From: Phycisphaera mikurensis NBRC 102666 | GTDB lineage: Bacteria > Planctomycetota > Phycisphaerae > Phycisphaerales > SM1A02 | Reading direction: 5' to 3' | NCBI GenBank assembly: GCA_945870475.1 | Contig: CAMBSR010000098.1 | Location: 1-7,894, forward strand | DNA length: 7,894 nucleotides | In this document: positions 1-5,673 of the stretch, in pieces | Layout of the letters: each line of letters starts with the position of its first letter | How positions within the stretch are numbered: position 1 is the first letter of the stretch | Made by a program: the position numbers and the translations under genes | The notes under the pieces: generated by a model | Database searches by the model: none | Told to the model about the DNA's origin: nothing | Seen by the model: the letters and a program-made list of their open reading frames with translations, nothing else

Positions 1-1052
1 AGGCGCACCTCCTCGCCATCGCGCGTGGGCAGGCGATCCCACCAGAGGCGCGCCGGACGCTCGCCGCGGGCGCGCAGTGCCTCCGCCACTTCCAGGATGT
101 CGGGCGCCACGGAATCGGGCCGCGGCTCAAGCACCACTGCGTCGTCGCAGCGCGTGAGGAAGCGCTCGAGAAGCGCCTCGTCCATGGGGTTCGTGCAGCC
201 AAGGTCGAGGACCGGCACGCGCCCTTCCAGGCCGAACTCGCCCAGGATGTGATGGATGGCGGTCGCCGCCGGACCCACCGTGATGAACGCAATCGGCTCG
301 CGCTCGCCGGGGCTCGGGAGTGCGGCCACGCGGTTCAGTTCCAGACGCCGCACCACGCGCAGCACGTCATCGCCCTCGGGCGCGCGCGCGCCGCGCCGGG
401 CGCGCAGGAGCGCGGCCACCTGCTCCACGCGCTCGGTGACCCGGTTGGCGCGCAGGCGCGGCGAGTCCACGGAACGCAGCACCGCCGAGTGCGCCACGAT
501 CGCCGCCATGCGCGGGCCGGCGTTCGCCAGCCGAAACGCGTGCTCGATGCCGTCGCGCAGGCTCTCGATCCCGCGCGGCGCCACCACCGGAATGCCAATG
601 GATCGCGCCGCCTGCCACGGCGACGCCAGGCGCACCAGGTACGGGTTGTCCTCCAGAAGCAGCACCACCCCGCCCTCGGCCGAGCGCGGCGCATCGAGCG
701 CGCGGCGCGCGGCGTTGATCGCCATCGAGAGCTGCTCGTTGGGGATCATCGCCAGGACGCGCTTGCCTTCGCTCGCAGCGCGCACGGCCAGGCTCACGGC
801 TCGCGCGCCGTCCACGGAATCGGTCATCGTCAGGTGGTGGGAATCGAGCGTGCGCGCCACGTCCGGGTCGGCCAGGAGCCCGAACACGGGCTCAAACGGC
901 ACCTGCCGCGGGCCGACGATCGCGTCCACCTCCAGCTCGCTCTCGAGCGCGCCCTTCAGGATCGCCTGGTGCGCCGAGAGAAGCGCCGTGCCCTCGGCGC
1001 GCAGGAGCGGGTTGCTCCAGAGTGCCGCGGTCTCGCCGTTGGCGGGACTCAC
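1..1052 (-). CDS. Indolepyruvate ferredoxin oxidoreductase alpha-like protein (C-terminal part off the left edge)
   Basis: An open frame of 350 codons without a stop runs off position 1, so the C-terminus is missing. IorA proteins of about 600 aa use TPP to oxidise aryl-2-oxo acids with ferredoxin as acceptor. Visible parts follow the IorA order. Residues 18-137 resemble the first TPP-related domain (SAHQAILKGALES matches the GNEAIARGALEAG region; LLLEDNP at 131-137 matches the VVADDPG strand). Residues 150-205 match the second half of that domain. Residues 253-312 (PIAFITVGPAA, then VPVLDLGCTNPMDEALLERF, then VVLEPRP) match the transketolase-C-like domain, and an LPTRDGEEV segment near 340-347 matches the LPxxGEL stretch before the C-terminal TPP domain. 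The usual GYPGTPS, WSxNEKVAxE and SSQNEQD motifs are absent or replaced, so a catalytic role is uncertain. The GTG start overlaps the TGA of the HAD gene (GTGA), with GGAG at 1061-1064 eight bases upstream. No iorB-like neighbour is visible. The family call is from recalled motifs, not alignment. Confidence 0.68.
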   Translation of the reverse strand, partial: MSPANGETAALWSNPLLRAEGTALLSAHQAILKGALESELEVDAIVGPRQVPFEPVFGLLADPDVARTLDSHHLTMTDSVDGARAVSLAVRAASEGKRVLAMIPNEQLSMAINAARRALDAPRSAEGGVVLLLEDNPYLVRLASPWQAARSIGIPVVAPRGIESLRDGIEHAFRLANAGPRMAAIVAHSAVLRSVDSPRLRANRVTERVEQVAALLRARRGARAPEGDDVLRVVRRLELNRVAALPSPGEREPIAFITVGPAATAIHHILGEFGLEGRVPVLDLGCTNPMDEALLERFLTRCDDAVVLEPRPDSVAPDILEVAEALRARGERPARLWWDRLPTRDGEEVR

Positions 1053-1960
1053 GCGCGCGTCTCCGAGGGCGCGCCCGCACGCCAGCCGGCGCGCAGTTCC
1101 CCGGCAAGGAGCGCCTCCACCGCAACCGCCACGCCGTCCTCGTGGTGCGCCGCGGTGTGCGCACGCGCCAGCGCAGTGATGCGTGCGTCGGCGTTCGCCA
1201 TCGCCACACCAAGCGGCGCGTGCCCGATCAGCTCCACGTCGTTCAGTCCGTCGCCAAAGGTCACGATCTGCGAGCGGTCCACGCCCAGCCGATCGGCGGC
1301 GACGCACGCCATCGACCACTTGTCGGCGCGCGGCGCGAAGATCTCCAGCATGTGCGTGGAAACACCGGTGGCCTGCTCGGCGGTGAGCGCGCCCCACGCG
1401 CGCACGGCGAGCCGCTCGCCCCAGCGCTCGGAGAGCATCCGCACCAATGGCGTGATCTCCGACTCCGGGCCGATGGTGCCCACGCGCAGCACGCGGCCTT
1501 CCAGGTGCTCGTGCGCATCCGCCGGCGCGGCGTGCCAGTCGCGGCGCGTCACCGGGTGCTCGTCCAGCCACCACGTGGTGGCGGCGTCGAGCTCGGCAGT
1601 GCCCACGAACAGGTAGTCGTGCCCCGCCACGCTCGGGTCCATGAGGACATGCGCGCGATGGCCGTGGCCGATGATCGTCTCGGCAACCGCGAGCGACGTG
1701 GCGGCATCGATGGTGGTGGTCGCCAGCACGCGCCCGCTGCCGGCCTCGTGGAGCGATGCGCCGCCCACGCCGATGAAGTACGCGTCCTCGGCGATGCAGT
1801 CGATGGCGCGGTGGCTCTCGCTCCAGGTGCGGCCGGTGGCGATCGCCACGTGCCAGCCCGCATCGTGCGCGGCCTTGAGCGCCGCCCGGTTGCGCGGGCT
1901 GACGTGCCCGCGCCGATCGAGCAGCGTTCCGTCGAGGTCGGTGACGATCAGTCCGGGCAT
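1049..1960 (-). CDS. Cof-type HAD-IIB family hydrolase (phosphatase)
   Basis: A 303-aa cytoplasmic phosphatase of the haloacid dehalogenase superfamily with all four motifs: motif I DLDGTLLD (8-15; nucleophile D8, acid/base D10), motif II IATGR (40-44; T42), motif III K214 in RADKWSM, and motif IV FGDGLNDVELI (235-245), whose acidic residues bind Mg2+. The cap inserted between motifs II and III (about 80-200) and the ending VAMANADARI...DGVAVAVEALL fit the Cof/YbjI subfamily, which acts on sugar phosphates, FMN, PLP and similar small molecules. The substrate cannot be read from sequence. The ATG at 1958-1960 puts MPGLIVTDLDGT at the N-terminus, normal for the family; a frame open further upstream adds 117 residues unlike any HAD protein and crosses the divergent gene. 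Only a weak GGA-type ribosome site lies upstream. Its stop overlaps the start of the IorA-like gene, implying co-translation. The pairing does not reveal a shared pathway. Confidence 0.88.
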   Translation of the reverse strand: MPGLIVTDLDGTLLDRRGHVSPRNRAALKAAHDAGWHVAIATGRTWSESHRAIDCIAEDAYFIGVGGASLHEAGSGRVLATTTIDAATSLAVAETIIGHGHRAHVLMDPSVAGHDYLFVGTAELDAATTWWLDEHPVTRRDWHAAPADAHEHLEGRVLRVGTIGPESEITPLVRMLSERWGERLAVRAWGALTAEQATGVSTHMLEIFAPRADKWSMACVAADRLGVDRSQIVTFGDGLNDVELIGHAPLGVAMANADARITALARAHTAAHHEDGVAVAVEALLAGELRAGWRAGAPSETRA

Positions 1961-2044
1961 CGTGTTCCGCCAGCAGGGTCCAAGGGGCCGGGAATCCGTG
2001 CCGCCACGGGCTTCCGCACGACGTGGAGGATAGGCGTTTCCGGA

Positions 2045-2050
2045 TACACT
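2045..2050 (+). promoter_or_regulatory. Possible -10 element (TACACT) of the divergent intergenic region
   Basis: The 99 bp between the HAD start and the start at 2060 must hold promoters for both directions. TACACT, within GGATACACT, matches TATAAT at 4 of 6 places and ends 9 bases before the ATG, so a transcript starting about 7 bases downstream would have almost no leader. I see no convincing -35 hexamer at 16-18 bp spacing. The bases just before the ATG are C-rich and contain no Shine-Dalgarno sequence; the only purine-rich stretch (GGAGGA, 2025-2030) is about 30 bases away. A similar GATACAC lies 11 bases before the murF start. A short 5-bp-arm hairpin (CCGTG/CACGG, 1996-2009) also lies in this gap. 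Confidence 0.25.
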
Positions 2051-2059
2051 CCCCCACCC

Positions 2060-2917
2060 ATGAGCCAGATCGACCGCCGCCTCAAGAACATGCAGCAAGC
2101 GGACCTCACCGAGAGCCGCGTCAACGACGACTTCCTGCACTGGCTCAAGACCTGGGGACAGAACATCCTCCTGGCCGTCCTGGTGGTGGCTGCCCTCGCC
2201 ATGGGCTACTTCTGGTGGAGCCAGAAGAAGGAACAGGCCCGCGACGAGGCCTGGAGCGAGCTCGCCAGCGCCAGCCTGCCCGCCGCGCTCGAAGAAGTGG
2301 CCGCCAAGCACGAGGGCAAGGACGCCGTGGCGCCCTTCGCCGAGATCCTTGCTGCCGACCGCTACATGGACGCGGTGACGAGCAACCAGCGCTTCGATCG
2401 CGAGGCTTCGGCCGCGGACGCCGCGCTCACCCCGGAACTGCGCACCGAGTGGCTGAAGGAGGCCGACCGCCTCTACGCCAAGGTGGCCGCCCGCATGGCC
2501 AACGCCAAGCGCCCCGGCGAGTACGGCTTCCTGTTCGGCGCCCTGTTCGGCCGCGCTGCCGTGGCCGAGGACATGGGCGACCTGAAGGCCGCCGAAGGCT
2601 TCCTGAAGGAGATCGAGGCCAAGTCCAAGGACACCGACTTCGCCGCTGACGGCACGCTCGCCGCCAAGCGCCTCGAGTCGCTGCAGGCGCTCGCCACCAA
2701 GGTCGAGCTGCCCTCGCGCCCGGCGCCGACGCCGATTGCGCCGACCGCCATCCCCGACCTCACCGCCCCCGGCACGCCGAGCATCCTCACGCCGAACGCC
2801 ACGCCCGCACCGGCCGGCGGCTCGTCCGCGAGCGATGACATCGTGAAGCAGCTCCAGGGATCCGGCACGGGGTCCGCCCCGGCTCCGGCCCCGGCACCCG
2901 CGCCGAAGGCCCCGTGA
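2060..2917 (+). CDS. Single-pass membrane protein with YfgM-like (TPR-type) periplasmic region and proline-rich tail
   Basis: A 285-aa protein. Residues 1-32 are charged and probably cytoplasmic; residues 34-53 form one hydrophobic helix ending in MGYFWW, followed by positive KK. Residues 57-215 are helical and rich in Ala, Glu and Lys, with TPR-like pieces such as FGRAAVAEDMGDLKAAEGFLKE (163-184). Residues 216-285 are a Pro/Ala/Thr-rich low-complexity tail ending in a run of AP dipeptides. This layout resembles YfgM, an ancillary SecYEG-associated subunit, but there is no residue-level signature, so the assignment is structural only; a generic tetratricopeptide membrane protein is equally possible. 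The ATG at 2060 gives the short charged N-terminus followed by one helix; extending upstream in frame would run far into antisense of the HAD gene. The stop overlaps the next start by GTGA, so it is probably co-transcribed and translationally coupled with the pseudouridine synthase. Confidence 0.75.
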   Translation: MSQIDRRLKNMQQADLTESRVNDDFLHWLKTWGQNILLAVLVVAALAMGYFWWSQKKEQARDEAWSELASASLPAALEEVAAKHEGKDAVAPFAEILAADRYMDAVTSNQRFDREASAADAALTPELRTEWLKEADRLYAKVAARMANAKRPGEYGFLFGALFGRAAVAEDMGDLKAAEGFLKEIEAKSKDTDFAADGTLAAKRLESLQALATKVELPSRPAPTPIAPTAIPDLTAPGTPSILTPNATPAPAGGSSASDDIVKQLQGSGTGSAPAPAPAPAPKAP

Positions 2918-4098
2918 CCACGCACGGCTCGGGGAGCGGTTCCGGCCCCGCCGACGGCTCCCCCACCGGCGAGCCGGATGACGAGGCCATCAGCGCCGAT
3001 CCCGCGGAACTCTTCGAGCTCTACGAGAAGCAGTCCGCCGACGACGAGACGCCGGTCACGGCCGTCTTCGAGATCACCCGCAACCTCGACCTCCGCCTCG
3101 ACCGCTTCCTGGCGCGGCGCGTGCCCTTCCTCAGCCGCACGCAGCTCCAGAAGCTGATCGAGGAGGAAGCCGTCACCGTCAACGCGCGCGTCCCGAAGGC
3201 AAGCACCAAGCTGCGCCGCGGCGACCGCGTGGTGGCCACCCTGCCCCCACCGCCCTCGAACGCCATCGCCGCCGAGAAGATCCCGCTCCAGATCCTCTTC
3301 GAGGACGACCACCTCATCATCGTCAACAAGCAGCCGGACCTCATCGTCCACCCGGCGCGCAGCCACAAGAGCGGCACGCTCATCAACGCGCTCGCCTGGC
3401 ACTTCCTGCACAACTCGGGCGGCACGCTCAGCACGGTCGGCGAGGACATCGCGCGGCCGGGCGTGGTGCATCGCCTCGACAAGCACACCTCGGGCGTCAT
3501 GGTCTGCGCCAAGAGCGACACCGCTCACTGGCGCATCGCGCGGCAGTTCGAGATCCGAAAGACGGAGAAGCGCTACCTCTGCCTGGTGCACGGCGAGGTG
3601 GAGCCCGAGGCGGACGTCATCGACCTGCCGCTCGGCAAGCACCCCACCATCAAGGAGAAGTACGCGGTCCGCCACGACGAGCTCGGCAAGGCCAGCCAGA
3701 CCGTCTACCGCGTGCGCGAGATCTACGAGGGCTACTCGCTGGTGGAGATCGAGCTGCGCACCGGGCGCACGCACCAGATCCGCGTCCACATGAGCCACAT
3801 CGGCTACCCGCTCGTGGGCGACGACCTCTACGCCGGCAAGCACGTCACCGTGGGCGATTTCGACCCCGCGCAGCCCGACGCCGCCGCGCCGCTCCTCACG
3901 CGCCAGGCACTGCACGCGGCGCGCCTCGGGTTCGAACACCCCATCTCCGGCCAGCGCGTGGCGTTCGAGGCACCCATGTGGGCGGACCTCGCACGCGCCG
4001 TGGAACTCCTCCGCACGACGCGGCTCAAGCGCGTGCTGGCGGCGCCCGGGGCGATCCTCCAGATCGGCGGCCCGCCCGTGACGCCCGCTGCCGACTGA
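2914..4098 (+). CDS. RluA/RluD-family 23S rRNA pseudouridine synthase
   Basis: A 394-aa enzyme that isomerises uridine to pseudouridine in large-subunit rRNA. Residues 1-50 are a Gly/Ser- and acid-rich extension, probably disordered. Residues 57-110 form an S4 RNA-binding domain (LDLRLDRFLARRVPFLSRTQLQKLI, then VTVNARVPKAS and GDRVVATLP). The catalytic domain follows: LFEDDHLIIVNKQPDLIVHPA (128-148), RPGVVHRLDKHTSGVMV (181-197) with catalytic D189, the KRYLCLVHGEV strand (219-229), and RTGRTHQIRVHMSHIGYPLVGD (282-303). An S4 domain plus these motifs places it in the RluC/RluD branch; RluD, which modifies helix 69, is the best guess, but the target uridines cannot be told from sequence. E. coli RluD is 326 aa, so about 50 N-terminal and 20-30 C-terminal residues are extra. 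The GTG start overlaps the previous stop (GTGA), with a weak GAAGG at 2905-2909; the next methionine in frame lies far inside the catalytic domain. Confidence 0.93.
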   Translation: MTTHGSGSGSGPADGSPTGEPDDEAISADPAELFELYEKQSADDETPVTAVFEITRNLDLRLDRFLARRVPFLSRTQLQKLIEEEAVTVNARVPKASTKLRRGDRVVATLPPPPSNAIAAEKIPLQILFEDDHLIIVNKQPDLIVHPARSHKSGTLINALAWHFLHNSGGTLSTVGEDIARPGVVHRLDKHTSGVMVCAKSDTAHWRIARQFEIRKTEKRYLCLVHGEVEPEADVIDLPLGKHPTIKEKYAVRHDELGKASQTVYRVREIYEGYSLVEIELRTGRTHQIRVHMSHIGYPLVGDDLYAGKHVTVGDFDPAQPDAAAPLLTRQALHAARLGFEHPISGQRVAFEAPMWADLARAVELLRTTRLKRVLAAPGAILQIGGPPVTPAAD

Positions 4099-4195
4099 CC
4101 GTACGCCGTCCGCGCCACGCAGCACTGAACGGTTCACGCCCCCGCCCGCTCCGCCTCCCATAAATCCGCCCCCCGACGCCGTATCCCTCTCCCGG

Positions 4196-4209
4196 GGGCC
4201 GGTCGGCCC
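4196..4209 (+). repeat. Short inverted repeat in the leader of the small gene
   Basis: GGGCCG, a 2-base spacer, then CGGCCC lies 10 bases upstream of the ribosome binding site of the 68-aa gene. The two-base spacer makes a full hairpin strained, so it may act as a DNA site or be chance in GC-rich sequence. The 132 bases between the pseudouridine synthase stop and the small gene otherwise hold a C-rich stretch with CATAAATC at 4159-4166 (weakly -10-like) and the odd palindrome TGAACGGTTCA at 4126-4136. No T-tailed terminator is visible. Confidence 0.25.
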
Positions 4210-4218
4210 ACGAACACC

Positions 4219-4223
4219 AGGAG
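4219..4223 (+). promoter_or_regulatory. Ribosome binding site AGGAG for the 68-aa gene
   Basis: AGGAG lies 7 bases before the ATG at 4231, an ideal Shine-Dalgarno match and spacing. It is the clearest such site in the window and the main reason to treat the short reading frame as a real gene. Confidence 0.65.
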
Positions 4224-4230
4224 CACCGCC

Positions 4231-4437
4231 ATGGAACACCTCCAGACCGAACGCGATTCCCTCGCCCAGGAAGTCCGCAGGCTGCGCAAGCACGCCAACG
4301 CGCTCAAGATCTCCGGCCGGCTGCGCCGGATCCACGCCGACGGCGCCGGCGCCCACGCCGATTCGTCGCTCTGCCTGCACGCAGCCGAGTGCATCGACTC
4401 CCTGCTGCGTGAGCTCGAGCGGATGGACCGCGGCTGA
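4231..4437 (+). CDS. Small leucine-heptad protein of unknown function (68 aa)
   Basis: I do not recognise this protein. It has an ATG start with AGGAG 7 bases upstream. Leucines fall at 4, 11, 18 and 25, exactly seven apart, with V15 and A22 at intervening core places, so residues 1-27 could form a short coiled coil rich in Glu, Arg and Lys. Residues 30-45 hold RRIHADGAGAHAD, followed by a second helix-like stretch with two cysteines (C43-C54 region, SSLCLHAAEC) and a charged LLRELERMDRG end. There is no signal peptide or membrane segment. It may dimerise or bind a partner through the helix; that is inference. It stands alone between the pseudouridine synthase and convergent mraY, 132 bp after the former, so it could be a separate unit or the tail of that operon. 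A spurious frame is possible at this length, though the ribosome site and non-random leucine spacing argue against it. Confidence 0.58.
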   Translation: MEHLQTERDSLAQEVRRLRKHANALKISGRLRRIHADGAGAHADSSLCLHAAECIDSLLRELERMDRG

Positions 4438-4448
4438 CGCGCCCACCC

Positions 4449-5663
4449 CTACCGCAGCTTCAAGCTCACCAACGCCACGATCGCCAGCGTGATTGCCACC
4501 AGGTAGAAGCGGCCCACCACCTGCGTCTCCTTCCAGCCGGCATGCTGGAAGTGATGGTGCGCCGGTGCGCAGAGGAGGATGCGCCGGCCCTCGCCGTACC
4601 TGCGCTTGGTCCACTTGAACCAGCCCACCTGGAGCATCACGCTCAGGGCCTCCAGGTAGAAGACCCCGCCGATCAGCACCAGGAGCACCTCCTGCCGCAC
4701 GCACACGGCGATGGTGGCAAGGAGACCGCCCATGGCCAGGCTGCCGGTATCGCCCATGAAGATCTGCGCGGGCGCCACGTTGAACCAGAGGAACCCGAGG
4801 CACGCGCCCGCCATCGCGCCCGCGATCACCATCAGTTCCCCGCTGCCCGGGACATACGGCACCATCAGGAAGTAGCTGGCGCGCTGGCTGGCGGCGATCC
4901 AGGTGAGCACCATCATCGCGAAGCTCGCGATGAGGAGCGTGCCACCCGCCAGGCCGTCGAGGCCGTCGGTCAGGTTCACGGCGTTCGAGGTGAACGCGAT
5001 CATGAACGTGCCCAGGAGGAGGAACGCCACGATCCCCATCTGCCACACGCCGGGCGCCAGGTCAAGCGGCTGGATCACGCCTTCGGTGGGGGCCGGCAGG
5101 TAGGTGCGTTGGAACGGCAGGTTCATCACGTGCGCGTCGGGCACCATGGCCGCCTGCCAGATGAAGTAGCTGGCGATGGCGCCGATCCCGAACTGGAACA
5201 CCAGCTTCTCCCACGGAAGCAGGCCGTCCCGGCTGCGCTTGCCGCCGTTGCGCTTGTCGCGCGCGGCCTGGGTGAGCTTCATCCAGTCGTCCCACGCACC
5301 CACCGCGGCAAGCCACACCAGGACGATGAGCGCCACGTGCACGTAGCGGCTGTGCACCACGTCCGCCAGGAGCACGGAGGTGAGTAGCACCGAGCCGCAG
5401 AGGAGGATCCCGCCCATGGTGGGCGTTCCCCGCTTCGAGGCCATGATGGCGTTGAGGTCCTTGCCGTAGAACTCGGGGTCGTCGGTCACCTTGACGGACC
5501 GCAGCTTGGCGATGAGCCGCGGCATCAGGAGGAGCACGATGCCGAAGGACAGCAGCACCGCGAAGAACGCCCGGAACTCAAGCTGGAACATCACCTGCAC
5601 CACGGGATACAGGCCGACCGAGTCCAGCCAGTTCTGCAGGTTCTCGACAAGGACGTAGAGCAT
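4449..5663 (-). CDS. mraY: Phospho-N-acetylmuramoyl-pentapeptide-transferase (MraY)
   Basis: A 404-aa polytopic inner-membrane enzyme that transfers phospho-MurNAc-pentapeptide from UDP to undecaprenyl phosphate, making lipid I, with Mg2+. Visible family signatures: KRGTPTMGGI (78-86), WDDWMK (124-129; the DDxxK aspartates D125 and D126), NAVNLTDGLDGLAGG (227-241), WFNVAPAQIFMGDTGSLAMGG (293-313), and the cytoplasmic APAHHHFQHAGWKE loop (366-379) with the HHH motif. About ten hydrophobic helices are spread from 30 to 400. It is longer than the usual 360 aa; the extra length is mainly a basic cytoplasmic loop (131-152, DKRNGGKRSRDG) and an outer loop (172-207) between helices. The ATG lies three bases after the murF stop, and GAGGTGA at 5667-5673 is its ribosome binding site. 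It appears to end the mur run: no murD, ftsW or murG follows; a convergent small gene comes next. Confidence 0.97.
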   Translation of the reverse strand: MLYVLVENLQNWLDSVGLYPVVQVMFQLEFRAFFAVLLSFGIVLLLMPRLIAKLRSVKVTDDPEFYGKDLNAIMASKRGTPTMGGILLCGSVLLTSVLLADVVHSRYVHVALIVLVWLAAVGAWDDWMKLTQAARDKRNGGKRSRDGLLPWEKLVFQFGIGAIASYFIWQAAMVPDAHVMNLPFQRTYLPAPTEGVIQPLDLAPGVWQMGIVAFLLLGTFMIAFTSNAVNLTDGLDGLAGGTLLIASFAMMVLTWIAASQRASYFLMVPYVPGSGELMVIAGAMAGACLGFLWFNVAPAQIFMGDTGSLAMGGLLATIAVCVRQEVLLVLIGGVFYLEALSVMLQVGWFKWTKRRYGEGRRILLCAPAHHHFQHAGWKETQVVGRFYLVAITLAIVALVSLKLR

Positions 5664-5666
5664 CGG

Positions 5667-5673
5667 TCACCTC
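5667..5673 (-). promoter_or_regulatory. Ribosome binding site of mraY, inside the end of murF
   Basis: On the minus strand GAGGTGA covers the murF stop codon (its last three bases are the TGA) and ends three bases before the mraY ATG. It is a seven-base match to the Shine-Dalgarno consensus, so mraY translation is likely coupled to termination of murF. Confidence 0.6.

Noticed and set aside
249..1616. 455-codon plus-strand open frame across the left side
   Set aside because: It lies antisense to the IorA-like and HAD genes, which show family motifs; the product is His/Arg/Ala-rich and has no recognisable domain.
1022..2059. Upstream extension of the YfgM-like frame to 1022
   Set aside because: The added part is antisense to the HAD gene and Arg/His-rich; the membrane protein begins naturally at 2060 with a short charged segment before its helix.
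4126..4136. TGAACGGTTCA odd palindrome as an operator
   Set aside because: Five-base arms with one central base are common by chance, and it has no evident promoter partner; kept only as a remark in the leader entry.
4191..4202. Second copy of the 98-bp element suggested by the shared 9-mer CCGGGGGCC
   Set aside because: Only nine GC-only bases match, with no terminal repeat or internal hairpins around it; chance is enough.
2473..5046. Very long minus-strand open frame (857 codons) antisense to the pseudouridine synthase and continuing into mraY
   Set aside because: It is antisense to genes with clear catalytic motifs and has a biased Arg/Asp/Val/Gly composition without any domain; in GC-rich DNA such frames arise from scarce stop codons.
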